Positions 1 to 10,570 of a DNA stretch of 64,000 nt are shown piece by piece (the first letter of the stretch is position 1; each line of letters starts with the position of its first letter). Location of the stretch: NCBI GenBank assembly GCA_963971225.1, contig OZ020269.1:31889264-31953263 (forward strand). The letters run 5' to 3'. The position numbers and the translations under genes are program-made. Below the pieces are notes generated by a model, which saw only the letters and a list, made by a program, of their open reading frames with translations, did not search any database and had not been told where the DNA came from. Source of the DNA: Melieria omissa (Eukaryota; Arthropoda; Insecta; Diptera; Ulidiidae).

Positions 1-164
1 CGGTCAAAATCAAGAGTTTTTTATTAAACCCAAAGCGATATTAAGTGAGTAGTTATAAGCCATTGTGTAGTATTTATTTACATATTAATTTTTTTAATTT
101 TTCTTAGTCTGTAAGATCTTGTACACCATAAACTAGATAGACTTGAAATAAAATTTAATGAAAT

Positions 165-494
165 TTATACGAACACCCAAAATCCATCAAGCTCAGGTCC
201 GGCGAACATGCTGGCCACTCCAGAACAGGTACAGATTTTGCCCTCAGCCATGGCATTTGTTTCCTTACTAGTAGTGTGTATGACTGTGTTATCCTGTTGG
301 AATAACCAATAGTTATCCTTGTTTTCGTCGAGGGAATTGATGAGACTGCTTTTAAGGACTGCAAAGCAGTTGGAACTTTTCATGCGGCAGCAACAAATAA
401 GAAGTAACAAAGTTTGCTTTGTAGTGAACGCACTCCAGACGATTAACCCTTTCGACGCCAAAGTTGCCTGAGAGCAACTTCGCCTATTTGTCAT
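165..494 (-). pseudogene. Tc1-like transposase remnant
   Basis: On the minus strand one frame reads WLFQQDNTVIHT and an overlapping frame reads LEWPACSPDLSLMDF. These are the second and third catalytic neighbourhoods of Tc1-family DDE transposases (QQDNxxxH and WPxxSPDLNxIE). The two blocks lie in different frames, so at least one frameshift separates them, and the N-terminal half is missing. The usual final Glu after SPDLNxI is Asp here. This is a dead remnant. A TTAACCC sequence at 443, like a piggyBac end, abuts its upstream side, but no matching partner end was found. Confidence 0.7.
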
Positions 495-599
495 AGCAAA
501 AGCTACGATTGATTTATGGGTTTAATTTAAGTATGCACCAACAATTTTGAAAAATTATTTCTATTTTTATTTTCTGAAAAATCACAAATTTTGAGTTGT

Positions 600-1008
600 G
601 TCACTTTTGTTGTGCGTGTGCAATACACTGCGGGACACTTGATTACCCTCACTTTACTTTGTTAGCTAAGATTTGTAGCAGTATATTTAGGGTACGTTCT
701 CCATTGCCTACTGGGTACTTTTGTACAGACGCTATTTCCCCTGGTTATCACGCCATATTGTTAGCTTGCAAGAACCGCCACCTCTGCTGACTATCATGTC
801 ATCCTTTTAGCATGTAAGCGCATTCTATTCCCTCTCCTTATTGTATCATTTCTCTAGCTTATAAGTATCGTTATTTCAGCTGATTGTTAGCATGTAAGAT
901 TTCCCCTCCTGATTGCATCATCTTTTTAGCTGGTAAGAACATTTTGTACAGTTGATGAATTGAGAATAAAGATATCGGTTGAAACGAGCGGATGCGTCTA
1001 CTAAAAAC
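600..1008 (+). repeat. putative 5' LTR remnant of SAP-Gag retrotransposon
   Basis: This stretch lies directly before a tRNA-Leu-like primer binding site and a Gag reading frame, the place where a 5' LTR is expected. It contains three variants of TTAGCATGTAAG (near 808, 886 and 919), which recur near 24048 and 24108. An AATAAA is near 964. The left boundary was not defined. A 20-bp string, GGGACACTTGATTACCCTCA, occurs near 633 and again near 1767 and may mark LTR starts. Confidence 0.4.
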
Positions 1009-1024
1009 TCAGAAGTGGGATAAG
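1009..1024 (+). other. primer binding site, tRNA-Leu-like
   Basis: TCAGAAGTGGGATAAG would pair with the 3' acceptor arm of a tRNA-Leu. The mdg3/micropia-type group of LTR retrotransposons is known to prime from tRNA-Leu. The same motif precedes the Gag at 27585 and, in mutated form, the Gag remnant at 63121. Confidence 0.55.
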
Positions 1025-1138
1025 CCGGACGAACAAAGTGAACAAAAAAGGAAAAGTTATAAGTTAATTAATTAAAAAAAAACCAAAAAAAAAACAACAC
1101 AACAACACAAAAAACAATCTAAGAAAATTACACGGAAA

Positions 1139-1629
1139 ATGGACACGGTCTCGGCGACGGAATTCATCAGTGCGCAGCTGCGCGCATGGCTGCACCAGCT
1201 GAATTTGGCCACAAACGGCATCAAAAGTGCGCTCGCCCTCAGACTCAACGAGGTGCCGCCGGAGCAGCGTTTCGTGTGTCCAGCTGTGGTCGACGAAGGA
1301 GGCGAGCGGCGAGCCGGTGATCAAGTCACCCCCGCACATGAAGCGCGCAGCTCGAGTGTTGAGGACGGCGGTCAGGTGGACGTCGAGGAGTCGACGGTAG
1401 AGCAACTGAAGGCACGGAATTTTTGTTTGTTGGAATAAATAGAAAAGCTGAAGACAAAATTGTTGGAGTTGGTCTCGGTGCAGACGGATGGCGGTGGTGC
1501 GGTGTGTGATACCGGTGGAGTAGACTACGATGGTACAGCGATTGGCGTCGCCAGGACGACGGGTGAAACCAAAGCAGGCGATGGCGACGGTGTAACGGGT
1601 GAAATAGAATGCGCTTACAGATTTTTGTA
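1139..1629 (+). pseudogene. SAP-domain Gag N-terminus (LTR retrotransposon), with stop
   Basis: The translation opens with ATEFISAQLRAWLHQLNLA, then NGIKSALALRLNEVPPEQR. This is the helix-turn-helix pattern of a SAP DNA-binding domain (residues about 6-40) and is closely similar to the N-termini encoded at 27585, 50217 and 63121. A TAA at 1436-1438 interrupts the frame, which then stays open to about 1629 with a short predicted helix (IEKLKTKLLEL). The Gag core and zinc knuckle are missing. This is the 5' part of a decayed retrotransposon downstream of the tRNA-Leu-like PBS. Confidence 0.7.
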
Positions 1630-1926
1630 ACGAAGTCAAAAACTTTTTTATTAATGTCAAAATTTTCTGGATACGTAGTTCCATGTGTTCCTGTTTTTGA
1701 ACTGCAAAAATTGTATGCAAAATTAGTATGAACCACATTTTTGCCCTTTTTAGGCCTGTTTCAAGTGGGACACTTGATTACCCTCATTGCAATTTTGGAC
1801 CTGTGACAAGTGTTAGAAGGTAGGATTAGTGTAAATCGGTTTGAAAAACTGAATTTAAAGTATAAGGTATATAATTTTTGCGAAATTTACAAACGGCAGA
1901 ACTAATGGTTCGCGGTAAAACCTTAA

Positions 1927-2707
1927 CCCTAGAAAGGTAATCATCGTCGATTCGATGAACACCACATGCATTTTATCAAATTTCTCGTTATTCTCCGAAC
2001 TTATTGCTTTCTCTTTTCGTATGATCTTAGTTGGCGATGCGCTTTCGCGGAATACAAGGTTTTGCAGCACGAGCGCAGCGTAAGTTTTCTTTTTTTTATA
2101 CAAAAACAAAACTAGGCTTCGTCGAAACGACGAAGAATACCATTAACGTGACTTTTTGCAACTGAATACGAGTACTTTACATTGCATTTCAGTATTTCAA
2201 AATGTCTCAGAATTCGGGGTTATCGGAAGAATTAATTGAAAAATTTTTTGGAATTGGTTAATTAATTAATTATTAATTAGTTAAGTTGATTAGTTAATTA
2301 GTGTACAAGTAAGTTAGTTAAACAGTTAATTAGAAGTGTAAAAAATTAGTTATATTTATTGTTTTTATTTGTTTTTTAAGGAATTATAATTGTATTTCTG
2401 TCTTCATGAAGAAGCTATGTATTGTTCTTCACTTTACTTTAATTTTAATTATTTTTTTTAATTTCTGATACTCATTCCGATCTCAAAAATAAATGTACCA
2501 CAACACAAATTACTGAAAAATACACAATTAATTTTTAAAAATATATACGGTGCGAATTATTTACACAAAAATGTCTAAGTATAATTATATAATGAAGTTG
2601 GAGTTTATACGATTTCTAATACTTTCAAAAATCGGAGTTGAATGCGACTTCTTCGATTCGACGAAGATTACCAACAACGTATGTAAAATATGATTACCCT
2701 TCTAGGG
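1927..2707. mobile_element. 781-bp piggyBac-type MITE, TTAA duplication
   Basis: The ends are TTAA-CCCTAGAAAGGTAATCAT (left, TTAA at 1923-1926) and, inverted, ATGATTACCCTTCTAGGG-TTAA (right, TTAA at 2708-2711). The terminal inverted repeat differs by one base over about 18. CCCTAGAAAG resembles the known piggyBac terminus, and TTAA is the piggyBac target. Inside there are subterminal palindromes of the type CTTCGTCGAATCGAAG near both ends and an AT-rich core. No transposase frame is present, so it would be non-autonomous. Confidence 0.85.
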
Positions 2708-2711
2708 TTAA

Positions 2712-3123
2712 TAAAGTTGAAGAGGGAGTAACAAAAAAAATATTGCCAAGCAGTTTGCTTCTTTTGAGATACTTCGAACCTTTGTGGAGATGAAGAGCAA
2801 CGTACCGAATAATGTTTTTAAGTTTTTAAATGTATTAGAAGGCTTTGTTGAGAAAGACAAATTAAAGGGTGTAATCCAAACTAAAATACCTTATTATTTT
2901 TAATAAAAGATGAACAAAAAATCATAATTTCTATATATTGAAGTTTCTATATAATGAAGCTTTTTTCTGGTCCCGTGCGAATTCATTATAGGGAAGTTAT
3001 AAGTAGAAGTAATTTCTCTATGTATATCCTTAAACTTTTACAAAATACAACTATCATATGGGTGGGATAAAAGAAAAAACGCAATTTTGTTGGCATTGAG
3101 TAGAAAGGGGGGTCCCCCAGAAA
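2712..3123. other. no recognisable gene
   Basis: AT-rich sequence without a convincing frame or terminal repeats. It contains TATATAATGAAG-like short repeats near 2935-2960. Confidence 0.4.
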
Positions 3124-3843
3124 CTAATGCAAGCAAAAGCCAACTGCCTGGTCGCTCTGGCACGCACCGTCGGTCTGGAGGTCAACATCGCCAAGACCAA
3201 CGCCATGAGAGTCAATCATAGCAGCACAAACCATATAATGATTGACGGTTGTGCCGTGGAGTTCGTCGACAGCTTCTGCTACCCCGGCTGCACAATCAAG
3301 GCAGACGGCGGAACGGAACAAGATGCCAACTGCAGATTGAGTAAAGCCAGGGCAGCATTCGGACGGCTGCATTCAGTATGGGCAAGCTCGCAAATCTCCA
3401 TACGCACGAAGCTACGAATATTCAACGCATGTGTGAAGTCGACATTGTTGTACGGAAGCGAGTCTCGAATGCCATCACCCAGAGGCTACAAACTTTCGTC
3501 AACAAATGCCTGCGAATCATCTGTAGGATATTCTGGCCCAATACAATTAGTAACGACGCGCTGTGAAAGATTACCAATGAGGATCCCATTCTGAGGCAAA
3601 TAAAGCGCAGAAAATATAAATGGATAGGTCATACGCTAAGAAAATCACCCGACAACATCATGAGAATGGCACTGGACTGGAACCCGCAAGGGAGTAGAAG
3701 TCGCGGTCACCTGGAAAAGGTCGACCTACGCGAACTAGCCGCTTTCAATACATGGGACGGCGCAAAAACAACGGCCCAGAATCGTGTACGATGGAAGAAT
3801 CTTGTTGAGGCCCTATGCTCGAGTGAGGAGAGAACAAGGAATA
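3124..3843 (+). pseudogene. non-LTR retrotransposon, reverse transcriptase C-terminal remnant
   Basis: Three successive frames together give a typical LINE RT thumb and C-terminal region. The first runs from about 3127 (GLEVNIAKTNAMRVN, then TKLRIFNACVKSTLLYGSES). The second, near 3460-3660, gives RLQTFVNKCLRIICRIFW and KWIGHTLRK. The third runs from 3660 to 3843 (MALDWNPQGSRSRGHLEKV, then NRVRWKNLVEALCSSEE). Frameshifts and a stop separate the blocks, and the catalytic FADD region lies upstream of the preserved part. I cannot fix the clade. It is a 5'-truncated, inactive copy. Confidence 0.8.
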
Positions 3844-4723
3844 CAAAAAATGGGTGGGATCGATCTCATGGCCGACCTATTAGGTCGTTACCATATTCGA
3901 TTCAAGACACGCAGCTACTTCCTTTGCCTATTTTATCATTTCGCAGATATGACTGAAAACAGAACTGACGGATTTTGGAACTATAGTATCAGATGTCTTT
4001 TACGGATATGAAGCAAATGGCAAGACAACTATATCCTCAAATCCAGACCCTCCTCCAGACGTATTTACCACCATCAGGCACCACCGTTTTGACCAAATTG
4101 GTCATTGGCCAAAGTTTTTGGATAGAAAAGGCAACAAAAATTTGTAAATCTCCAGGTTGCACTTCATCAACACAGGTTGATTCATCAACACGATGAGAAA
4201 CTCCGTGCCGTACTGTACATAAATGCTTTTTCAAGCATACTTTTAGGCATGTACTTTGAAGTATGGCAAATTTGGTATAATTCGCTTGGATAGTCCGATA
4301 TGGCAAGAATGGTTCGCGAAAGGTAATGAACTTTAATAGAACAATCGAGATAGAGAGTACAACTGGAATGTGCAAGAAACTTCGGCGCGATAAGAAAACT
4401 AGTATAAAAGCAGCAGTGGCAGCACAAGGGGTCGAGTCTGAGTTGAATAAGCAAAGTGGTAACAAGTGTAGATACGAGCAAAGTTTAATTCTGTAAATAA
4501 TGAGTAATTGAAGTTGTTTTATTTTCAAACACAATCAAAACGAACCTTGGAAAACAAACTTGGATTTTCGTAACAATATCATTTTCGTCTTTCTCATGAC
4601 GAAATTAACCAACCACAGTGACAGTTGTTCTTGTTTTCGTTTTATTCACGCTCGAAAATGTCCGTTTATGTTTCTCGCCATTTGCGGGAAGTTTTACTTT
4701 TCTGTTACAATTCGAAAAAAAAT
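3844..4723. other. no recognisable gene; possible LTR/promoter piece near 4400
   Basis: There is no family-level protein match. GTATAAAAGCAGCAG near 4401 looks like a TATA box followed by a short GAGTCTGAGTTGAATAAG region, as in an LTR U3/R segment. No matching second copy or PBS was found. Confidence 0.3.
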
Positions 4724-5145
4724 GCAGCTGAAGCGCATCGAACGCTCTCAGAAACTTACGGTGATGCTGCTCTGAGTGAAAGAACGTGTCGGGAGTGGTT
4801 TTAACGTTTTAAAAATATCAAGAGCGACATGACAAAGTCATCCTCCAACACGACAATGCTCGGCCTCACGTCGCAAAAGTGGTCAAAAAGTACCTGGAAA
4901 TGCTGAAATGGGAAGTCTTGCCCCACCCGCCGTATTCCCCAGATGTCGCCCCTTCTGACTTCCACCTATTCCGTTCGATGGCACACGGCCTGGCAGATCA
5001 ACATTTTCAATCCTTCGAAGAATTGGAAAAATAGATTGCTTCATGGATAGCGTCAAAAGAGGACTCCTTTTTTCGAGCCGGGATCCGAAAATTGCCGGAA
5101 AGATGGGAGAAAGTTGTCGCTAGCGACGGACAAAACTTTGAATAA
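4724..5145 (+). pseudogene. internally deleted mariner transposase
   Basis: The frame first gives AEAHRTLSETYGDAALSERT and CREWF, the N-terminal helix-turn-helix of mariner. After a stop and a frame change it jumps to VILQHDNARPHVAKVVKKYL and PPYSPDVAPSDFHLF, the second and third catalytic Asp blocks spaced as D34D. It ends with KLPERWEKVVASDGQNFE, the mariner C-terminus. About 140 residues are missing between the two parts, including the first catalytic Asp. One further stop interrupts the C-terminal half. Terminal repeats were not identified. Confidence 0.85.
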
Positions 5146-5351
5146 TACATCTTTAAGCACTTTTTCGCAATAAAGCTTTTAATTTTGGAAAAAAAACGGC
5201 GGAAGCAAAGTTGTACACCTGATAATTAAGCCTTTTTTGGTTAATTGAGCCTTTTGACTTCAAATATGGTGCAAGCACTTTAAATAAGAAATAATTAGAT
5301 ACGATTTTCTTCATAAAAATCTGACGGGATCAACAAAGGTTTAAGAAAAAC

Positions 5352-5373
5352 TTAGGCCGCGGGGCCTTGCTAG
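5352..5373 (+). other. Helitron-like 3' terminus
   Basis: AGGCCGCGGGGCCTTG forms a short GC-rich hairpin (AGGCC/GGCCT) and is followed at once by CTAGT. A hairpin just before CTAG|T is typical of Helitron 3' ends in insects, and the end at 30067 looks similar. No 5' end was found. Confidence 0.45.
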
Positions 5374-6345
5374 TTTAAAATATTCTCAAGACTTCAAACT
5401 ATTCTAAAGAGTAAAACAATTTTTTTTCAAATCTATAAAGAACCAATAAAGAATAGAATGGATTACTTTACTTACCTTTAGGTCTGTTATGAATCTTCTT
5501 AAGTATTAAAAAGCCAATCCAGCACTTTGTGTTTGTAGTAGATTTATTTTGTCATATATCAAAACTTTTAATTACAAATTTATGTTCTTAATTTTAAATG
5601 CATTTTAACTAACATTAGTTATAAGTTTTGTTTGTTTGACTTTGATTGTGACTTAAGTACTAATTTGAATATTAATTTTTACAATGCAAGTCTCTTAGAT
5701 TTAATAGCCATTTAATTTCTTTGACATGTCAGACTATAATATATACAAGTTTGTGTGTTCATATTCCGTGTTTCAGTATTTATAGTAATTAGAAGAGATA
5801 AATTCATATTTTAAGGACAAAAGTTGTGTGTAGCTATAAGCAGCTTTGCGAAATGTTTTCATAAATCCTTTTGAGTATCAGCACAACGCTGACTTTCGCA
5901 CACTCACACACAGTCAAACACGAGACGCTACAGAACGCTCCACTTGACTGCTTGCGCAATGCAATGCTTCGAAATCGTTTCACATGAGCTTAAGGAAATT
6001 TACTGTATGTCGCAGCATTATTACCATTAGTATTATTTTTATTTTTTATTGTTGTTACTGGCGTAGCTGCTGCTGATGTTGCGCTGTTGGGATTAATAAT
6101 CGAGCTAATAATTTCTTAAACGCACAGTTACGTAAATTCACAAAGTGTGCGACATGCAATGTTAGTAATCTTTTCTGTAAACTTTTAGAAAGTGTTGTTG
6201 AAAGGAAAAAATGCCTTTTGTCAACCATATTGCTTTTCACTTTTTAGTTGGGATTTACCAGGAACACAAGCAAGGCTCAGGAGAAGGTTTGTTTTTTAAA
6301 TGAAGTTAAATTATAGGAAATACGGACCACGGTGGCCAAATATTC
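5374..6345. other. no recognisable gene
   Basis: AT-rich sequence with scattered short CACACTCACACACA microsatellite (near 5898). No coding similarity was seen on either strand. Confidence 0.4.
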
Positions 6346-6348
6346 TTG

Positions 6349-7162
6349 GCTTGTGGGAAACTCTATCAAATGTTAACGCCGAGAAGGACTATTTGCGTCG
6401 CGTACTGTCTCAATCCGTTCCTCGAAACGGACGGCCTGATGAGAGTTGATAGTAGATTGGCCCAGGCGGCGCTAAGTTACAATGAGCGCCATCCTATAAT
6501 CTTGCCAGAGGCATCTCGGTTCTGCACGTTGTATCTTGAGTTCCTGTTTAGAATGGCTCGTCAAGAGTTCTACATTCCCCGTCTAAAGCCTCAGATCAAG
6601 AAATGAATTCGCCTATGCAAGGTCTGCACGGTTCAAGGACAAAAGGTTCGATCACAAATTATGGCAGCCCTTCCGCCAGAGCGTTGCACCTTGTCAATCC
6701 CATTCTCGACGACAGGTGTTGATTTTGCTGGCCCATTTCAGCTTCGAGCGGCAACCTTCGTCAAAGGTTATGTCGCGGTGTTTGTATGCTTTGCTACCAA
6801 GGCCATTCATTTGAAATTGTGCTCCACCCTTTTGCCAGATTTGTCAAATCATGTCCGCAAAATCATGTCGGACACTGGCACAACATTCATTGGCGCCCAA
6901 AGGGCCATGAGCCAAAAGTTCCTCAAATTCTCCAAGGAGGTTTCCCACGACATTCTGAAGAAGTATTCCGCTCAAGGAGTCAATTGGGTTTTCATTCCCT
7001 CCGGTGCACCTTACATGGGCGGGTTCTGGGAATCCGCAGTCAAGAGTTTCAAATTTCATCTTAAGGAGACTGCTGGCCATCACAAATTCAACTTCGAAGA
7101 GTTCACCACTCTACTTGCTCGATTTGAGGCCGTACTGAATTCCTGCAACCAGCACCTAAATT
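6349..7162 (+). pseudogene. BEL/Pao retrotransposon integrase fragment
   Basis: In one frame, broken by a TGA at about 6604, the region gives ALSYNERHPIILPEASRF, PPERCTLSIPFSTTGVDFAG and GYVAVFVCFATKAIHLKL. It then gives IMSDTGTTFIGAQRA, FIPSGAPYMGGFWESAVKSF and FTTLLARFEAVLNS. This order (zinc-binding linker, first Asp in VDFAG, second Asp in SDTGT, Glu in WESAVK) is that of BEL/Pao integrases. About 30 residues between the first and second Asp blocks are missing. The frame is lost after VLNSC, before the end of the integrase. This is a decayed copy, and the family is clear. Confidence 0.9.
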
Positions 7163-7182
7163 GGCGAAGACAGCAATAAGCA

Positions 7183-7719
7183 GTGGGGCAGCAGCAACAA
7201 GGACAGCCGCGAAGATGGAGAGATTACGAAAGGATGAACGACTTTAACGTTCGCCGTAACAATGGAGTCTGGGCTGGAGAAGTCGCAATTGAAGAAAGAT
7301 ACGACCAAGCTCAGCAGATATATCAACCTAAGCAACAGCAACCACAACGCCCATGTCGTAATACGCGTGGACCACCCCCAAACATTAGCAACGACCGAGA
7401 CGCCTCCCAAAGATGAGGTGTCATATACAGTTGCGATCTCAGGTACATTACCGATTAAGGCCACTGCCAGCCACATTCTCGACTACTCGGGATTTATAAC
7501 AATACTTGAAGACTTTTGGAAAATGGCCGTAAGGGATAATAATCTGTTCGAAAGGCAAGTACCTTTCTGCATGTTTCAACACGTAATGTTTGTTGCATTA
7601 CAAATACGAATTGCCCAGCATCAGAGATTTGACAATGGTGACAGTCTTTTCTCTGCATTTGTAGATACTAAATCATCGCTTTTGGTGATGATTTTGGCAC
7701 GAGACGACCCCCCTTCATA
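7183..7719 (+). pseudogene. unidentified frameshifted ORF, Q-rich N-terminus
   Basis: A first frame (7183-7416) gives a low-complexity Gln/Arg-rich stretch (MGQQQQGQPRRWRDYERMNDF). A second frame, meaningful from about 7412 to 7719, gives a folded-looking segment that includes SGTLPIKATASHILDYSGF and VPFCMFQHVMFVALQIRI. I do not recognise it. The composition, a disordered basic start followed by a hydrophobic helical region, would suit a viral capsid or nucleocapsid protein, but that is only a guess. It sits between a BEL integrase fragment and a hAT fragment. Confidence 0.35.
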
Positions 7720-7780
7720 AAAAAACTACGCCACCAAAAAGAACCAGACCCAGATCGACCAGGCGATGTTGACAGCGAAA

Positions 7781-7966
7781 GAAAGCCTCCTACGGGAACA
7801 AGTGAAAAATGCGGAATTACATTTAATCATGTTTGTGTTAATTCATCACCTACCCTTTCGTATATTTGACGATTTCGCGGGAATGTGCGCAAAATGCTTC
7901 CCCGACTCAAAAATCGCGAAGACTATTTCATTTAAACGGACTAAGGCGGAGGAGTGGATTCCAAAT
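7781..7966 (+). pseudogene. hAT-like transposase N-terminal fragment
   Basis: The frame gives ELHLIMFVLIHHLPFRIFDD and MCAKCFPDSKIAKTISFKRT. This resembles the helical segment after the BED finger in hAT-type proteins (xxLPFxxxDHxxxxxxxxFPDSxIAxxxxxxRTK). Nothing else of the transposase follows. Confidence 0.5.
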
Positions 7967-8083
7967 CAAGGAAGACATGAGACAACCGACGTCAGCACTT
8001 CGAAGACGCTTGCACTGGTTGCGCGATTTTATGACAGATTAAAGCAAAAAACGGTCGATCAATAAGATCATAAGACAAACAAT

Positions 8084-8160
8084 TCGATTGGCGCGGTGTC
8101 CACAAATTGCCTGAAAGATGGACAAAATGTGTGGCAAACAAAAATTATGAAAATAATAAC
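8084..8160 (+). pseudogene. mariner C-terminal scrap
   Basis: One frame reads DWRGVHKLPERWTKCVANKN, which matches the conserved mariner C-terminal motif GIHKLPERWxKCVAxxG seen also at about 5100. No other part of the transposase is present. Confidence 0.6.
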
Positions 8161-8261
8161 AACAAAGAAAAAAATTACTTTCGTGTTGAAGGTATCATTG
8201 CAATATTTGCATAAATTTGCATTGATTTTGAAACACTTTTTTCACCATCAGCTGCCACCGC

Positions 8262-8397
8262 GATGTTTTTGCGGGGATCAGTGCAGAAAAAATAAAATTA
8301 ACGAAAGGAGCAATGCCACTGTACCACGATCGCCTCGTTGCAGATGCCGCAGCACATGTAGCAATAATAGAGGAAATTGAGAAAAAATGAAGCTTTG
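8262..8397. repeat. 135-bp direct repeat, copy A
   Basis: This copy is about 93% identical by eye to 8501-8635. It starts at GATGTTTTTGCGGGG and ends at AAAAAATGAAGCTTTG. The offset is 239 bp, so the unit could be a tandem duplication of about 239 bp with diverged spacer sequence. Confidence 0.8.
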
Positions 8398-8500
8398 TTC
8401 GCTCGACATACACAACGTCGATGGGATCGGTTCAGGTGCCCCACCAGATGCAGCAACAACCATTGCGGGTGCCGCGTAAACGGAGTCATCTGCAACGGGA

Positions 8501-8635
8501 GATGTTTTGCGGGGACCAGTGCAGAAATAATAAAATTAACGAAAGGAGCAATGCCACTGTACCTCGATCGCCCCGTTGCAGATGCCGCAGCACATGTAGC
8601 AATAATAGAGGAAATTGAGAAAAAATGAAGCTTTG
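8501..8635. repeat. 135-bp direct repeat, copy B
   Basis: Partner of 8262-8397. A plus-strand frame in this copy ends PLYLDRPVADAAAHVAIIEE, but the frame is not conserved in copy A, so it is probably not coding. Confidence 0.8.
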
Positions 8636-8814
8636 GGTTTGTTCGAGTTGTAATCACAACCGCAGTGTTGCAAGTTTTGCCAAAGCATCACGTTCGATGC
8701 AAATTTCTGGCAACCCTTGCAACAGTCAAACGTTCGAGCTGACAGAAATTTGACATTTGTTGCGCGCTAAATGCAGGAAACCGGCATCAGAAAAAATTTG
8801 ACTGCAGAGTTATA

Positions 8815-8985
8815 ATGGAAGACGAAAGGTAAGAAATATATATATATGCTTATCCAATTTTATATGATTATTAATGTTAACTAATATTGTATTTATTTAT
8901 TTTTTTAGCGAAAAACTGGGCACCGCTATAAATAAACTGCTGGTTAGATGTCGGCTGGACATGGAACCGGGAATTCGCGGCAGGC
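8815..8985 (+). other. possible short first exon and intron of an unknown gene
   Basis: ATGGAAGACGAAAG at about 8815 is followed by a good donor (GTAAGAAATAT). About 80 bp later a T-rich acceptor (TTTTTTTAG) leads into an open frame beginning [15 protein letters not shown]. The pattern resembles the short-first-exon style of Harbinger accessory genes. I do not recognise the protein, and the frame is lost where the virus-like sequence begins near 8989. Confidence 0.25.
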
Positions 8986-8988
8986 AAA

Positions 8989-10475
8989 AAGAAGAAATCA
9001 GTTCTTTGGGGTGTTATATATAAACACTGTGGCAAATGTTGGAAAGAATTTTTAGCTGAAATAGACTCCAAAGGATTAGATCAAGACGATTTAATCATAG
9101 GTTTGAAAGCAAAAGAAGGGGAAATCAAACCAGATGGGAGATTCTTTTCACTCATGTCATGGAAATTGAGAGATTATTTTGTATTCACTGAATACTTGAT
9201 AAAAACTTATTACGTTCCACTATTCTATTCTAATGGCTGACGATCTCAAAACAGTTGTAAAGAAAATGCTTGAAACCTGTAATGGACAAGGATTGGACCA
9301 TTATGAACAAATATCCATTGCCAATCACATAGACTATGAAAAATGGAATAACCATCAACGTTTTGAATCAAATCAAGCTGTTTTTACTGTAATGGGTCAA
9401 TTTTTTGGTTATAAAAATTTATTTTCGAGAACAAAATTCATTTTTTTTTTCAACAGAGTCTCATTTATTACAATGATAGAGGAGATTTACTGGATGTAAA
9501 AGGAAACCAGATTGTAAATAAAGGGACTGAATTGGTATCATGGGAAGGTCAAGCAGGAGGACTAGAGGGTTTACGTCAAAAAGGGTGAAGTGTTTTAAAT
9601 TTGTTAGTTGTCAATAGAGAGTCAAGAGCAAGAAACACAAAAATACAATGTTTGGTACAAGGAGATAATCAAGTCATATGTACTCAATACCAATTGCAGA
9701 AAACAAGGACCGAAGAAGAAATAAACTTTCAAATTAACAACATCATAGAAAACAACAATATAATTTTGAAGAAAATAGAAGAAGGAACAACAAAAGTAGG
9801 GTTAATAATAAACCAAGACGAGACCATGCAAAGTGATGATTATTTAAATTATGGTAAGGTTCCCGTTTTCCGAGGGAATATAAGGGGATTAGAAACAAAA
9901 AGATGGTCACGGGTTACATGTGTAACTAATGATCAACTACCAACTCTGGCGAATGTAATTTCAACTGTATCTAGTAATGCATTAACTGTGTCCCATTTTT
10001 CTTCAAGTTGTATAAATTCTATGTTTCATTATAATTATTTGGGTAACTTCACTAGGATTATATTAGAGCATCATAATCCAGCCTTAAGGAAAACTGTAAA
10101 GGAATTTAAGAATATAAATAGCATAGAACATAAAATTAAGGAGGAATTTCATTAGGAGGAATTTCAGGTTGTTCTTTGACTAGGTTTCAGATTAGGATGT
10201 TTCCAGACCCAATAACTGAAGGACTAAGTTTTCTTAAAATTGTTCATGACAAAATTGTCCTAACATTAAAATTAAAAGATCAATGATAAGCATAGGCAAT
10301 CCGAAATTAGGGAATTTTCAACCGTCTGATATAAGCAAATTAATTGAAGACCCCTTAGCATTAAATATTCGTAAGGCTCGTAATTGACTCGATAAGCTTA
10401 ATAAAAAACGAAATTAAACATCATTTACTAAATAATGCATGAATGAATGAATTAAGAATAATAATGGAAATAAAG
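8989..10475 (+). pseudogene. endogenous rhabdovirus-like L (RNA polymerase) fragment
   Basis: This is an endogenous copy of the RdRp core of a mononegavirus L protein, closest in character to rhabdoviruses. The blocks appear in the correct order. They include the segment around [15 protein letters not shown] (about 9088), [33 protein letters not shown] and [13 protein letters not shown]. These are followed by WEGQAGGLEGLRQKG, catalytic motif [12 protein letters not shown] (about 9660), [47 protein letters not shown] and SKLIEDPLALNIRKA. Defects: frameshifts near 9231 and at a T-tract near 9445, TGA at 9586-9588 in place of the expected Trp, a frame change with small deletion near 10150, and further shifts near 10283 and 10390. 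It cannot make polymerase. The rest of L and the other viral genes are absent. The 3' end runs into a gypsy LTR remnant. Confidence 0.93.
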
Positions 10476-10479
10476 AGTT

Positions 10480-10570
10480 AGTTCTGATTTGGAATTCAAG
10501 CGAGTCGGTCGTATTTTATTTCGGCAGTTGGCTGATTATTTTTATTTTCCGGTAAACCGCAATTTATAAT
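10480..10570 (+). repeat. truncated gypsy LTR (3' end only)
   Basis: About 90 bp between the end of the L-like sequence and a perfect-looking PBS are probably U5 of a gypsy LTR (ending CGCAATTTATAAT). The rest of the LTR is missing, replaced by the virus-like sequence. I infer LTR identity only from its position before the PBS and gag. Confidence 0.5.

Noticed and set aside
443..600. piggyBac-type end TTAACCCTTTCGACGCC
   Set aside because: No inverted partner was found downstream; kept only as a note under the Tc1 remnant.
1064..1738. 224-residue minus-strand ORF
   Set aside because: Antisense shadow of the SAP-Gag region and its surroundings; no recognisable motif.
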